From Candidatus Nitrosocosmicus agrestis (GTDB lineage: Archaea > Thermoproteota > Nitrososphaeria > Nitrososphaerales > Nitrososphaeraceae), in NCBI RefSeq assembly GCF_008389435.1, contig NZ_VUYS01000001.1, positions 124,001 to 188,000 on the forward strand: 64,000 nucleotides of DNA, in the 5' to 3' direction. The notes under the pieces were generated by a model. It ran no database searches, had not been told where the DNA came from, and saw only the letters and a program-made list of their open reading frames with translations. Positions 26,065 to 34,617 of this stretch are shown in pieces (within the stretch, counting starts at the first letter, position 1; each line of letters begins with the position of its first letter). Position numbers and translations under genes: made by a program.

Positions 26065-26655
26065 TTATTGCTCTGAGGTTAACCACTTGGCAAAAGGAGT
26101 CATTGCAGAAAATGGTAAATCGGTTGATTTTTCTACATTATAGCTTAACATTATCATACGATTAACTAACCGATCATGCAGTTTCTTATGTAATTGCTCC
26201 TTTTTTAAGGGTTCGTAAATCTCAAAGAAACATTTTTGTTTATAATAAGAAATATGATGCGAGTAACAATACATTAGTAGTGTAGGGTCTCGGCTAATTC
26301 TTTCTTTAATATCCTTTTGTGCCAGGGCAGGGCTATTTTGTATCTCTACATAAACTTGAAGAACCCTTCTTTGATACTGTTCTCTAATCGAATCACTATC
26401 AGAAGGAGACTTGTTTTTTGATATAAATATTTGACGTTTTAATTGATCAATAGTCTTGCGAGAAATGTCTTTAGCAGACAAAATATCTAATGAGGTATTT
26501 ACTCCAAACTTTTTTCCAAATAGAAAAAAAATTCCCATAATTTCGTTATTGGATACAAATGGAAATTGTAGACTGCCATTGAGGAACTCGAGTATTCTTT
26601 CGCTTATATCGACTGGTAAGAAAAATCCCATATAAGAATCAGAAGTTATGGTCAA
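26065..26655 (-). CDS. Uncharacterised 196-residue protein
   Basis: No domain is recognised. The N-terminal third is hydrophobic and ordered (MGFFLPVDISERILEFLNG). The C-terminal two-thirds are charged and helical, with KQKCFFEIYEPLKKEQLHKK and a Tyr/His-rich LMYCYSHHISYYK patch. The upstream start at 26655 is TTG; the ATG at 26631 begins with MGFFLPV and is an equally good choice. It lies downstream of mcm on the same strand, with a 117-base gap, and might be co-expressed with the replication genes. Confidence 0.6.
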   Translation of the reverse strand: MTITSDSYMGFFLPVDISERILEFLNGSLQFPFVSNNEIMGIFFLFGKKFGVNTSLDILSAKDISRKTIDQLKRQIFISKNKSPSDSDSIREQYQRRVLQVYVEIQNSPALAQKDIKERISRDPTLLMYCYSHHISYYKQKCFFEIYEPLKKEQLHKKLHDRLVNRMIMLSYNVEKSTDLPFSAMTPFAKWLTSEQ

Positions 26656-26772
26656 GTCAGTAAAAAAGTTTTATAGATATAAATATTTTATGAGTGATAG
26701 TATTAATACGAATAATAATTGCTGGCACTATTTCCTATCGAATTTATAACAAATAGTACATTAATTATTATA

Positions 26773-28905
26773 CTACGCTTTTGAATAAAATCCAGGTTTC
26801 CTTTCATAGATTTGACCATCATTCATTGCTTTTTTGATGTAGGATCTAGCATCTGAATCGTTAAATTTACCAGTTTTTACCAGTTCACCTATAAACACAT
26901 TCTCCTCTACATCGTTCTTTTCTTCTCCAGATATGCTCAAAAAGATTTCCATAAAGAGTTTTAATTTCGAAATTTCACTAAAAGGTTTACCATGTAATAC
27001 ACCCAAATCGACTTTACCGGTATTAACGTCGACACCGGCTGTTTCCAACATTCTTTGTACTAAGAACAGTGCTCTTTCAGCATCTTCTTGTTCAACCCGC
27101 TCCTTCAATAGTAATCTCGCACGAGCAGTTGCAAGCCTTACTAAACCCTCTAACTGTCGAGGAGTTACTGTAATCATGCTGTCTGAATCGACATTTCTCA
27201 TTGTCATATAATAATCTCGAATAATATTAATTGCCTCACGTGTGAGTTCTGGTTCTACAATTTGCTTGGCAAAGGCTAAATATTTACTAAAAAGATCTAT
27301 GTTGATGGCTCCCTGAGATGATTTTTGAACATCCTTATGGATTTCTAAAATATGACTAGCTATCTTACTATCTTTATCCTTCTCCGGAAGATCACGTATT
27401 ACATATACGAGATCAAATCTTGTAAGTAGCGGGATAGGAAGATTTACGTTTTCAGTGATATTTTTATAAGGATCGTACTTTCCATACATGGGATTTGCTG
27501 CAGATAGAATAGATGTACGAGCATTTAAGGTAGCTACAATACCACCTTTCGCAACGGAACAAGTTTGTTGTTCCATTACTTCATGAAGTGCAGAACGATC
27601 CTCGGCCTTAATTTTATCAAATTCATCTATGCATACTAATCCCTGATCTCCTAAAACAACGGCACCAGCCTCAAGCATCATTATGCCTGACTTATCCCTT
27701 ACAACAGCAGCGGTTAAACCAGCCGCAGTCGAACCTCTGCCTGAGGTATACAAGCCTCTAGGAGCAACTTTTGCAGCGAATTTTAGCATTTCAGATTTTG
27801 CGGTTCCCGGATCACCAACGAGTAGAACATTAATGTCCCCCCTCCTTGTCGATCCATCATCTAGTTTTTTGGTAACTGAACCTACAATCAACAATAATAT
27901 GGATTCCTTAATTACTTCGTGTCCAAATACGTGAGGTGCAAATGAGGATATTAGTTTATCATAAATATCGGGTTTATTTGAAAGCATTAGAATTTGCCGT
28001 TCATCTTCAGCGCTTATTGAAATTCTCTCCATTGATCGGGTTTTCTTATCTCCAGCCCGACCACCAAGATATTCAATGTTGTTACCCTCCATTCTCAACC
28101 TAAATAATGATGTTTTTTGTAAGGCAGAGGTACCACCAAAAGAAGGTTCCTGATCTATCCTTATTATACCGGTCAACATAATTCTATCTCCAGGTCTGCA
28201 TTGATCAACCAAATCTCCTAAAATAGTTACTTCTATATAATGCGGCAACTGTCCTGCCGGCAAATCCTCGGGTAATTCCTGAAGTCTAACTAACTGAAAA
28301 TCAATAAATAAGCTGTTCTCAATGTCCATTTCCAGTTCTTTTTCGGCACAACTTGTGCATCGCATTGGTTTTTTTAGAGATAATCCCTTTAATTGTGAGA
28401 AGCTAATTTGGTTGCAATTAAGACATCGGTAAGCCAACCGCTTTCCCAATGGTTTTACTTCTGAGGAACGCACTACCATCCCAGAAACACCTAGTAATTT
28501 ATTGATAACGTCTGCACTTATATCTCTCAATCCCTTCTGAACAGCATAATTACCAATACGTACTTTCACATGATCCTTAATTTCATGCGCATAGTCTGGA
28601 TGAATTTCTAGTAGAATAGAAGTAACAGATTCACTAAAAGCAGAAAACATTTCATCCGGATGATAAGTGATATCCTTTGCGAGAGCCGGACTAAAGCTAT
28701 CAAAGTCTATGTAATCAACGGTAATAGAGGTAGAAGATGTAGCCATCATATTATTAATTTTATCAAAATACTTGTAATTTCCCTCACGATCCTTATACGA
28801 ACGCAAAAAGATTTCTAGTTCGTTGGATAATGCGGATATAGTTTGTTGCTCTTGGTCTTGATCCTGCATATCAGTTGACGGATTAGAGGGATCAGCACTA
28901 CTCAA
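26773..28905 (-). CDS. mcm: Replicative DNA helicase MCM
   Basis: Hexameric 3'-5' helicase at the archaeal fork. The 710-residue protein has an N-terminal domain with a zinc finger (YRCLNCNQ, MRCTSCAEKE). An AAA+ core follows with Walker A LVGDPGTAKSEML, Walker B GLVCIDEFDKI, sensor 1 ILSAANPMYGKY and the arginine finger LTRFDLVYV. A C-terminal winged-helix-like region ends it. The listed start is TTG, overlapping the GINS gene by 8 bases. An in-frame ATG at 28869 (MQDQDQEQ) would remove the acidic first 12 residues. The overlap indicates a GINS-MCM operon. Confidence 0.96.
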   Translation of the reverse strand: MSSADPSNPSTDMQDQDQEQQTISALSNELEIFLRSYKDREGNYKYFDKINNMMATSSTSITVDYIDFDSFSPALAKDITYHPDEMFSAFSESVTSILLEIHPDYAHEIKDHVKVRIGNYAVQKGLRDISADVINKLLGVSGMVVRSSEVKPLGKRLAYRCLNCNQISFSQLKGLSLKKPMRCTSCAEKELEMDIENSLFIDFQLVRLQELPEDLPAGQLPHYIEVTILGDLVDQCRPGDRIMLTGIIRIDQEPSFGGTSALQKTSLFRLRMEGNNIEYLGGRAGDKKTRSMERISISAEDERQILMLSNKPDIYDKLISSFAPHVFGHEVIKESILLLIVGSVTKKLDDGSTRRGDINVLLVGDPGTAKSEMLKFAAKVAPRGLYTSGRGSTAAGLTAAVVRDKSGIMMLEAGAVVLGDQGLVCIDEFDKIKAEDRSALHEVMEQQTCSVAKGGIVATLNARTSILSAANPMYGKYDPYKNITENVNLPIPLLTRFDLVYVIRDLPEKDKDSKIASHILEIHKDVQKSSQGAINIDLFSKYLAFAKQIVEPELTREAINIIRDYYMTMRNVDSDSMITVTPRQLEGLVRLATARARLLLKERVEQEDAERALFLVQRMLETAGVDVNTGKVDLGVLHGKPFSEISKLKLFMEIFLSISGEEKNDVEENVFIGELVKTGKFNDSDARSYIKKAMNDGQIYERKPGFYSKA

Positions 28906-29482
28906 TTTTTAACACCAATTTCCTAAATTGAGATGTCATGTTATAAAAATTCTCATAAAGTAGTCTTTCTTCAATTGATAATTTTTCTTCAAGTTCAGGA
29001 ATCAAAGGTGATGAAGCTGAAAGTTTTGCGATTTTTTGTAACCTTGAAGCTATGAAAGGATTTAAAGATACTATCAATGAATCTCTCTCCTTATCTTCAA
29101 TATTTTGTAGATAATTGTTTACTCGTGCATAAAAATCAGGTTCAATTGTAGACAACATATGACTTTGTGCTATTCGTTCTCTGTTTAGGGCTCTTTTTAT
29201 ATAGGATAATTGATCCTCATCATGGATTTCTATTACGTTTTGTTGGCTCAAAATAATTGAAATCCATCTAGGGACTGAAGTCATATCACCCTCCTTTGCA
29301 CTGATAAAAACAAGAGGTCGCAATGACAACTCAAAATCTCGCAAATAAATTACACGTACATCTTTTAAGAGATAATCGAGTGAGGAATAAGTGTAAAGCA
29401 TGGTAATTTCATCCATGTCCAAGAATAGTTTAGAAATATCGACATCCATACCTGTTGGAGGTAATTCCGGTACTGATTTCAC
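28898..29482 (-). CDS. GINS complex subunit
   Basis: Component of the CMG-like archaeal replisome that links MCM to its activators. The 194-residue protein has a small beta domain containing GDMTSVPRWISIILSQQNV (the PxW signature of the GINS B domain) placed before a helical A domain (IEPDFYARVNNYLQNI...NPFIASRLQKIAKL). B-before-A order fits the Gins23 (Sld5/Psf opposite) branch, although the DFY-containing helix recalls Gins51. The start is GTG, with an alternative ATG at MDVDISK. It is divergent from rfcS with 144 bases between. Confidence 0.75.
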   Translation of the reverse strand: MKSVPELPPTGMDVDISKLFLDMDEITMLYTYSSLDYLLKDVRVIYLRDFELSLRPLVFISAKEGDMTSVPRWISIILSQQNVIEIHDEDQLSYIKRALNRERIAQSHMLSTIEPDFYARVNNYLQNIEDKERDSLIVSLNPFIASRLQKIAKLSASSPLIPELEEKLSIEERLLYENFYNMTSQFRKLVLKIE

Positions 29483-29626
29483 AGATAAATAATGATGACC
29501 TTTGCTTTATAAAATTTCAAAGATTTATACTAGAGATAGAGATTGAGGTATGGAAAATATAACAAATGGCAGAAGCTAAATACATCATATAATTTTAAAT
29601 TGCTAAAAGATAGACAATAGAGATGA

Positions 29627-30631
29627 ATGGAAAAACAGCAGAAGCCATTGGTTTCAGACATAATGTGGGTGGAAAAATACAGGCCAACACGGTTGGACCA
29701 AGTAATTAATCAAAAAGAGATTGTAAAAGGCCTAGAAAACCTGTTAAAAAAACCAAACGAACTTCCACACCTATTGTTCACAGGTTCTGCTGGTGTTGGA
29801 AAAACAACAATGGCAATATGTTTAGCCAGACAATTGTTAGGCGAAAACTGGAAAAGAGATACTTTAGAGCTAAATGCCTCAGATGAGAGAGGAATCAAGA
29901 TGGTTCGTGAAAGAGTAAAGGAATTTGCTTCTATAATGAAATTGTCAATTAATCAGCAAGCGGATGAAAGACCATTTAAGATTATTATATTGGATGAAGC
30001 AGACGAAATGACCTCAGAGGCACAGACAGCCCTAAGAAGAATAATTGAAGACAGTGCAAAAACCACTAGATTTGTTTTCATATGTAATTATCTCTCACAT
30101 ATTATAGAACCCATACAAAGTAGATGTGTAATTTTTCGATTTTCAAAAGTGTCTGAAGATGAAGTTGTAGAGTATTTGAAGAATATTTGTAAAAACGAGG
30201 GAGTCAAAGTGGATGACAAGGCCCTCCACAAAATTTATGAACAAACAAATGGAGATATGAGACATTCCATCAATATTTTACAAGCTGCTTCGGCAAGTGG
30301 AAATGTAAGCGTTCAACAAGTACAAAATGCGATAGGGATATCGGGGAGAAGCAAGATTTCAGAAATAATTGACTTGGCAATAGATTCCAAGTTTAATGAT
30401 TCTAGATTAAAATTATTAGAATTACTAAATGTGTATGGAGTTTCAGAAACTGATTTCCTTAGATATGCAAATGAAGAGATTTATAAACGAGATCTGGAAA
30501 ATCCCTATGAGGTTTCAACGATTCTTGCAGAATATGACTACAGACTAGCAAACGGGGCACATCCTGAAATACAACTAGCGGCTTTTCTGGCTCAACTTGG
30601 CAGATTAAACTTGAAGAGTAGAAAAAAATAA
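29627..30631 (+). CDS. rfcS: Replication factor C small subunit
   Basis: Clamp-loader AAA+ ATPase that opens PCNA and loads it on primed DNA. The 334 residues include Walker A FTGSAGVGKTTMA, Walker B IIILDEADEM, the SRC motif QSRCVIFRFSKV, and a C-terminal helical collar. The family start VEKYRPTRLDQVINQ is present close to the N-terminus. It is transcribed divergently from the GINS-MCM operon and is intein-free. The large subunit is not in this window. Confidence 0.96.
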   Translation: MEKQQKPLVSDIMWVEKYRPTRLDQVINQKEIVKGLENLLKKPNELPHLLFTGSAGVGKTTMAICLARQLLGENWKRDTLELNASDERGIKMVRERVKEFASIMKLSINQQADERPFKIIILDEADEMTSEAQTALRRIIEDSAKTTRFVFICNYLSHIIEPIQSRCVIFRFSKVSEDEVVEYLKNICKNEGVKVDDKALHKIYEQTNGDMRHSINILQAASASGNVSVQQVQNAIGISGRSKISEIIDLAIDSKFNDSRLKLLELLNVYGVSETDFLRYANEEIYKRDLENPYEVSTILAEYDYRLANGAHPEIQLAAFLAQLGRLNLKSRKK

Positions 30632-30646
30632 GCTATCTAGACAATT

Positions 30647-30919
30647 TTAAAAATCATCTTCGAATTCTTCTCCACCATCTTCCTCGGACACTTCATCAAA
30701 ATCTTCTTCGAATTCCTCACGTTCTTCCGCAGTCTTGTATGGAATATCAGCTTCTCCTAGATTTCCACAAACTGGACACTTAAACTCTATTGTTTGACCT
30801 TCGAGGTCTAAAAGAAATTCTTTGGTGAAAACCTCATCACAATTAGAACAAACAAGAGTGGTTTGTATATTTTCCTGAGTAAATTTATGAGACTGTACCC
30901 GAAAGATTGTGTTCACCAT
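30647..30919 (-). CDS. Small zinc-ribbon protein with acidic tail
   Basis: A 90-residue protein. The central zinc ribbon uses the CSNC and CPVCG pairs (LVCSNCDEVF ... FKCPVCGNLG), and the last 30 residues are almost all Glu/Asp/Phe (EEREEFEEDFDEVSEEDGG). Acidic tails of this kind mimic nucleic acid or mediate contacts with replication or transcription proteins. It converges on rfcS with only 15 bases between the stops. No specific family is recognised. Confidence 0.72.
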   Translation of the reverse strand: MVNTIFRVQSHKFTQENIQTTLVCSNCDEVFTKEFLLDLEGQTIEFKCPVCGNLGEADIPYKTAEEREEFEEDFDEVSEEDGGEEFEDDF

Positions 30920-31041
30920 ACTTATTTTACCTATAAGAATCGGTCTTTATTATAATCCTTATCTTTTTATAAACCTAAGGATTGTCGGTTGGGAAATAAT
31001 CAAACAAACAAACAGGAGTCAAAGGTCACAAAATACCAATA

Positions 31042-31875
31042 TTAACTCATACCTAATAGTTTATGCATTTGTGGAATCACTCTTACGTCCTTGTAAAACT
31101 TATACAATTCATCATACATTTTTAATACTTTATCATTGGTTGGAGAGTCAAACTGATAACTAGGCTGAAGCGTTACACCTCTTAAATTATTGATATTAGG
31201 ACACCGGAATATTTTGGTGGCCAAATTTCTGATTTCAGAAACTGTTGTAGAATTGGTAAATACTATCTTTATAAAAGTAATTTTGGATGTTTTGCTAAGA
31301 GCCAATTCCAAACATTTTAGTTCATTTTGTAGTAGATTATCGTAGTATTCAGGGTCTATTACTTTTGAATCCGAAGTTTTGAATTCAATTTTGCAAATAT
31401 CAAAATAAGGCAAAACTGATTCAAATCTTTTCCAATCATAACAAGAAGACTCCAAATAAGTTCTAATATTTAATTCATTTTTAACAAAATCAGCTAAAGC
31501 AATTAACGGAACAGGTTGTAGTAATGGTTCCCCGCCAGTAAAATTGACTTTATATATATTTGGTTGTAGATATTTGGTTATAAGATTTTTAGCATCATTA
31601 ATAGAATAGCTTTTTCCACTTGAAGGCGATAGAGAATACTTGGTATCACACCAATAACACCTAAGATGACAACCAGAAAACCTCACAAACAAAGTTTTTG
31701 TCCCTGCAAATATGCCCTCACCTTCAATACTAACAAACAATTCATTTAGTTGAACTTGTTCGTGTTCCTCTAAATTAGGCATATTATTTCTACCATGCAG
31801 TTTGCCTCCAATAATATAATTAGCGTTATTATCAATTTCGTTATTGATATCAACCTCAGAGCTAGTTGTTGACAT
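31042..31875 (-). CDS. queE: 7-carboxy-7-deazaguanine synthase
   Basis: Radical-SAM enzyme forming the deazapurine ring on the way to preQ0, which archaea insert as archaeosine at tRNA position 15. The cluster motif is CHLRCYWCDTKYS (CxxxCxxC). The upstream SIEGEG...GTKTLFVRFSG and the KVNFTGGEPLLQPV motif are typical. The 277-residue frame has about 31 N-terminal residues more than usual, so MPNLEEHEQ (ATG at about 31782) may be the real start. As listed it overlaps queC by 14 bases. Confidence 0.88.
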   Translation of the reverse strand: MSTTSSEVDINNEIDNNANYIIGGKLHGRNNMPNLEEHEQVQLNELFVSIEGEGIFAGTKTLFVRFSGCHLRCYWCDTKYSLSPSSGKSYSINDAKNLITKYLQPNIYKVNFTGGEPLLQPVPLIALADFVKNELNIRTYLESSCYDWKRFESVLPYFDICKIEFKTSDSKVIDPEYYDNLLQNELKCLELALSKTSKITFIKIVFTNSTTVSEIRNLATKIFRCPNINNLRGVTLQPSYQFDSPTNDKVLKMYDELYKFYKDVRVIPQMHKLLGMS

Positions 31876-32605
31876 ACTGTGTTTTATCCTCGATTCCGGC
31901 TTTCATGAATGCTTGCTTTCGATTAATACAAGATTCACAGATCCCACATTGTTTTAGAGGAGCAGATTTTGCCCTCTTAGTATTATCACTTTCACCTAAA
32001 TAACAGCTCCAAGTCTCAAAAATTTTATTGCCTAATGTTTCGTATCCAATCAAAAGCAATTCCGATTTACTTAGCTTATTAATAGCAGGTGACCAAATAT
32101 GAAGTTTCTTTCTTAATCCAGCCGCAATTCCATCAATTTCAGATAGATTAAGTATTTTTTCTAAAGAACGTGTAAAAGAAGGACGGCAATCAGCATATCG
32201 CGTGTCACCAGAATGGGCACCATAGACCACAAGCGAAATGCCCAAAGATGTAGCCCATATAGAAGCAATAGTTAAAAAAACAGTGTTTCTCAATGGAACC
32301 ACCATACTATAATCGAATGTCGAGGGAATCTTTGAATTAGAGGAAGTTAGAATATTTGTTTTTCCAAGTAAAGACTTTAAAAATGAAATATCCACAATTT
32401 CGTGCCTGCTACTTTTTAAGGATTTAGAAAGGCGTTTTGCTATTCTTAGTTCGTTTGATCCACGTTGTCCATAATCAAAGGATATTAGGTTGATTTTTAG
32501 ACCCATCTTCTTCATATATGCTGCGGTGCTGACAGAATCTAATCCTCCACTAAAAATGCAAACAGTTTCAGAAAAGTTTGTTATAGAATTAGATTTGTCT
32601 CTCAC
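31862..32605 (-). CDS. queC: 7-cyano-7-deazaguanine (preQ0) synthase
   Basis: ATP-dependent amidation and dehydration of CDG to preQ0, the next step after QueE. The 247-residue protein has the PP-loop IFSGGLDSVSTA, a YGAHSGDTRYADCRPSF motif, and four zinc cysteines near the C-terminus (SCYLGESD..., CGICESCINRKQAF). It sits between a membrane-protein gene (no gap at the 5' end) and queE, so the three are very likely one transcript. Confidence 0.92.
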   Translation of the reverse strand: MRDKSNSITNFSETVCIFSGGLDSVSTAAYMKKMGLKINLISFDYGQRGSNELRIAKRLSKSLKSSRHEIVDISFLKSLLGKTNILTSSNSKIPSTFDYSMVVPLRNTVFLTIASIWATSLGISLVVYGAHSGDTRYADCRPSFTRSLEKILNLSEIDGIAAGLRKKLHIWSPAINKLSKSELLLIGYETLGNKIFETWSCYLGESDNTKRAKSAPLKQCGICESCINRKQAFMKAGIEDKTQYVNN

Positions 32606-33193
32606 TTACGATAATTTATTTCGTTCGGTATGTAAACCTGACGATGTAGTTAGATCAGAATTTTTGAAATAGCCTACCAGTCCACCTATTCCATACGAAA
32701 TAGAAATCATCACTCGAGTCAAGAAAAGGATTAGTTCATAGTTATCGGTATAATTGTAATAGATCAAAATAAAAAATAAAGACGAAAGAACCAATGATCC
32801 CGTGATAACCTGTTCTATGCTATATATTTTAGAATATTTCTTTAAAAAGATAAATGTAGAAATGTTACCCAATGACAGACCAGTAAGTAACAAAAATGGG
32901 TAATATTTGTGAAAAAATGGTATAAACACAAAGGGTAATGCCCACGTTAACCCATTTAACAACTTTATTACCAATGGCCAAGAGAAACTAGTTGAGACTC
33001 GTTGTCGAAATACACGTCGCATTTTCAGCAAAGGCTTTATGAAAAGTGATAGCGAAATGATAAAACAGCCAACCCAAATAACATAATAAAAAAAATAACT
33101 AAAATTATATATATATACAATATGGGACAGAATTGAAGATAAGCCAAACCACACTGAAATGAAAAAAAACATGAATGAAAAGACCCTAGTCAT
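32606..33193 (-). CDS. Multi-pass membrane protein upstream of queC
   Basis: This 195-residue protein has five or six hydrophobic helices: around residues 3-30, 33-52, 70-90, 95-112, 125-142 and 150-172. They are separated by short basic loops such as LKMRRVFRQRVS. No family is recognised. The stop codon touches the queC start directly, so it is the first gene of a queC-queE unit. Its helices and basic loops suit an inner-membrane transporter or sensor, and a role in importing a deazapurine precursor would fit the context, but nothing in the sequence shows it. Confidence 0.7.
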   Translation of the reverse strand: MTRVFSFMFFFISVWFGLSSILSHIVYIYNFSYFFYYVIWVGCFIISLSLFIKPLLKMRRVFRQRVSTSFSWPLVIKLLNGLTWALPFVFIPFFHKYYPFLLLTGLSLGNISTFIFLKKYSKIYSIEQVITGSLVLSSLFFILIYYNYTDNYELILFLTRVMISISYGIGGLVGYFKNSDLTTSSGLHTERNKLS

Positions 33194-33284
33194 TCATACT
33201 AAAGGATGAGTCAATAGTATATAATTTAATAAGTAAACATAATACTGTTTAATATTTATCAGCAAAGGAATCTTATTAAATATA

Positions 33285-33407
33285 ATGAAATCTTGTAAGC
33301 TATGTAACAGAGTAAAATTCTATTCAATAAATTATCTATTTTCTGATACAATTTGCAATGAATGTTTTTTGATTTTGAAGGAAAAATCCAAAGATAATAT
33401 CCTATGA
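33285..33407 (+). CDS. 40-residue zinc-ribbon microprotein
   Basis: ATG 33285 to TGA 33405-33407 encodes MKSCKLCNRVKFYSINYLFS followed by DTICNECFLILKEKSKDNIL. Two CxxC pairs separated by about 16 residues form a complete zinc knuckle, which is unlikely by chance in an AT-rich spacer. It lies next to two other genes ending in zinc ribbons. No family is recognised; it could be a small DNA- or protein-binding adaptor. Confidence 0.5.
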   Translation: MKSCKLCNRVKFYSINYLFSDTICNECFLILKEKSKDNIL

Positions 33408-33428
33408 ACCAAAAAATAAAAAATAAAA

Positions 33429-33821
33429 TTATTCCTGAATAGAACCGCATTTATTGCAAAATTTTGATGAAGATTTTATACTGTTACCACAATTTATACA
33501 GTATTTTTTTTCTACTGATGTGTCTTTCGTCCTTGAAAGATCACCTTGGGTGCTGTAAAAATCAGCAATAGCACCGGTGGGTTTGAAGGTCTCGTCTACA
33601 TCTGGAAGATATTTTGATTGGGTGGAAGAATTTGTACTTGAGTCGGATTTATTTTCAATATATAATAATAATCGAGGGATAGAAGAATTTGTTTTTGAAT
33701 CTTTTACACTTTCTCCCAACCATAACGCAAATTTTTTTAGTGTCATTTCCGGAGTTGAAAAGGTCAGGGAATGCGTTGACATATAATCTTCTGTTGCCAT
33801 TCGCCCGTTAAAGATTTTCAT
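33429..33821 (-). CDS. Protein with C-terminal zinc ribbon (paralogue A)
   Basis: The 130-residue protein has a moderately ordered N-terminus (STPEMTLKKFALWLGESV), a low-complexity Ser/Asp/Lys middle, and the C-terminal ribbon YCINCGNSIKSSSKFCNKCGS (four Cys). The same ribbon closes the next upstream gene. The start could be the listed ATG or MATEDYMSTH seven codons in. Zinc-ribbon tails of this kind are common in archaeal membrane-associated or regulatory proteins; no function is assigned. Confidence 0.68.
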   Translation of the reverse strand: MKIFNGRMATEDYMSTHSLTFSTPEMTLKKFALWLGESVKDSKTNSSIPRLLLYIENKSDSSTNSSTQSKYLPDVDETFKPTGAIADFYSTQGDLSRTKDTSVEKKYCINCGNSIKSSSKFCNKCGSIQE

Positions 33822-33850
33822 AAAACTTTATGCAAATTTGTGACTTTTAA

Positions 33851-34507
33851 TTATTGTGAATTTCCACATTTGTTGCAAAATTTTGCTTGTTTGGGTATCA
33901 TTGCGCCGCAGACAATACAATTTTTTTTTTGACTGCTTTTGGAATAAGAGGAAGAATCTTGTTTTGTTATGACGATGTCTACTGGTTTGAATGTAGGGGC
34001 TTCCTGAGGCATTGGCAAGTCATATCCATCATTTGATGACGGACTAGGATAAGAAGTAGAGTGATAGGAGGAGGGGGTGGAGGAGGGGGTGGAGGAGGGG
34101 GTGGAGGAGGAAGATCCCAAGGTTCCAGCAGTAGATATAAATCCTTCAACTCCGAATCCACCCCTTCCATTATTACTTCCCAAGCTCCCCATATCGTTAC
34201 CAGCACTTGAAGGCATAGTAGATGTAGATGAACCATCACTACCGCCTTTAGTTCTACCAGAAGAATTCTTATCCATAGCAGATTTTAGTTCTAAAATAAC
34301 TCTACAAGACAGAAAATTTAACGCTGTTGAGGATACGAGAAATTCACCCATTTTTGAAAAATATTCGTTACTATCCATTTTACCTTGTTTAAATAATTGA
34401 GTAGAATCGAAGAAAGTTTCATAATTATTTTGAGTGTCATTGACCAATTGTTTCATCTTTTCGATCAAGCCACCAAGTGTATCCACCCCAAAAGACATGA
34501 CTTGCAA
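33851..34507 (-). CDS. Protein with C-terminal zinc ribbon (paralogue B)
   Basis: This 218-residue protein starts with a helical N-terminus (SFGVDTLGGLIEKMKQLVND, about residues 4-80). A flexible Ser/Gly/Pro/Thr linker with three STPSSTPSS-like repeats follows, and then the ribbon NCIVCGAMIPKQAKFCNKCGN. Together with the gene 30 bases downstream it forms a pair sharing the ribbon but not the rest. MSFGVDTL at 34498 is a good alternative start. The N-terminal helices could bind a partner, with the linker giving reach. Confidence 0.7.
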   Translation of the reverse strand: MQVMSFGVDTLGGLIEKMKQLVNDTQNNYETFFDSTQLFKQGKMDSNEYFSKMGEFLVSSTALNFLSCRVILELKSAMDKNSSGRTKGGSDGSSTSTMPSSAGNDMGSLGSNNGRGGFGVEGFISTAGTLGSSSSTPSSTPSSTPSSYHSTSYPSPSSNDGYDLPMPQEAPTFKPVDIVITKQDSSSYSKSSQKKNCIVCGAMIPKQAKFCNKCGNSQ

Positions 34508-34617
34508 TTGAATAAAAACAAATTTAAATTTATGGAATAAATCGTTTATTAGATAAATATTGAATGAAATATTACTTTACAATACTATCTTGATATAAAA
34601 AAATTCAGGGAATTATT

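Noticed and set aside
26773-30631. Replication origin next to the MCM/GINS/RFC genes
   Set aside because: No Orc1/Cdc6 gene and no recognisable origin-recognition-box repeats were seen in the neighbouring spacers.
33259-33450. 63-codon hydrophobic minus-strand ORF
   Set aside because: It overlaps both the zinc-ribbon gene end and the 40-residue CxxC microORF, which has the better protein signature.
33979-34239. Pro-rich minus-strand ORF
   Set aside because: It is an alternative frame of the Ser/Thr/Pro linker in the 33851-34507 gene.
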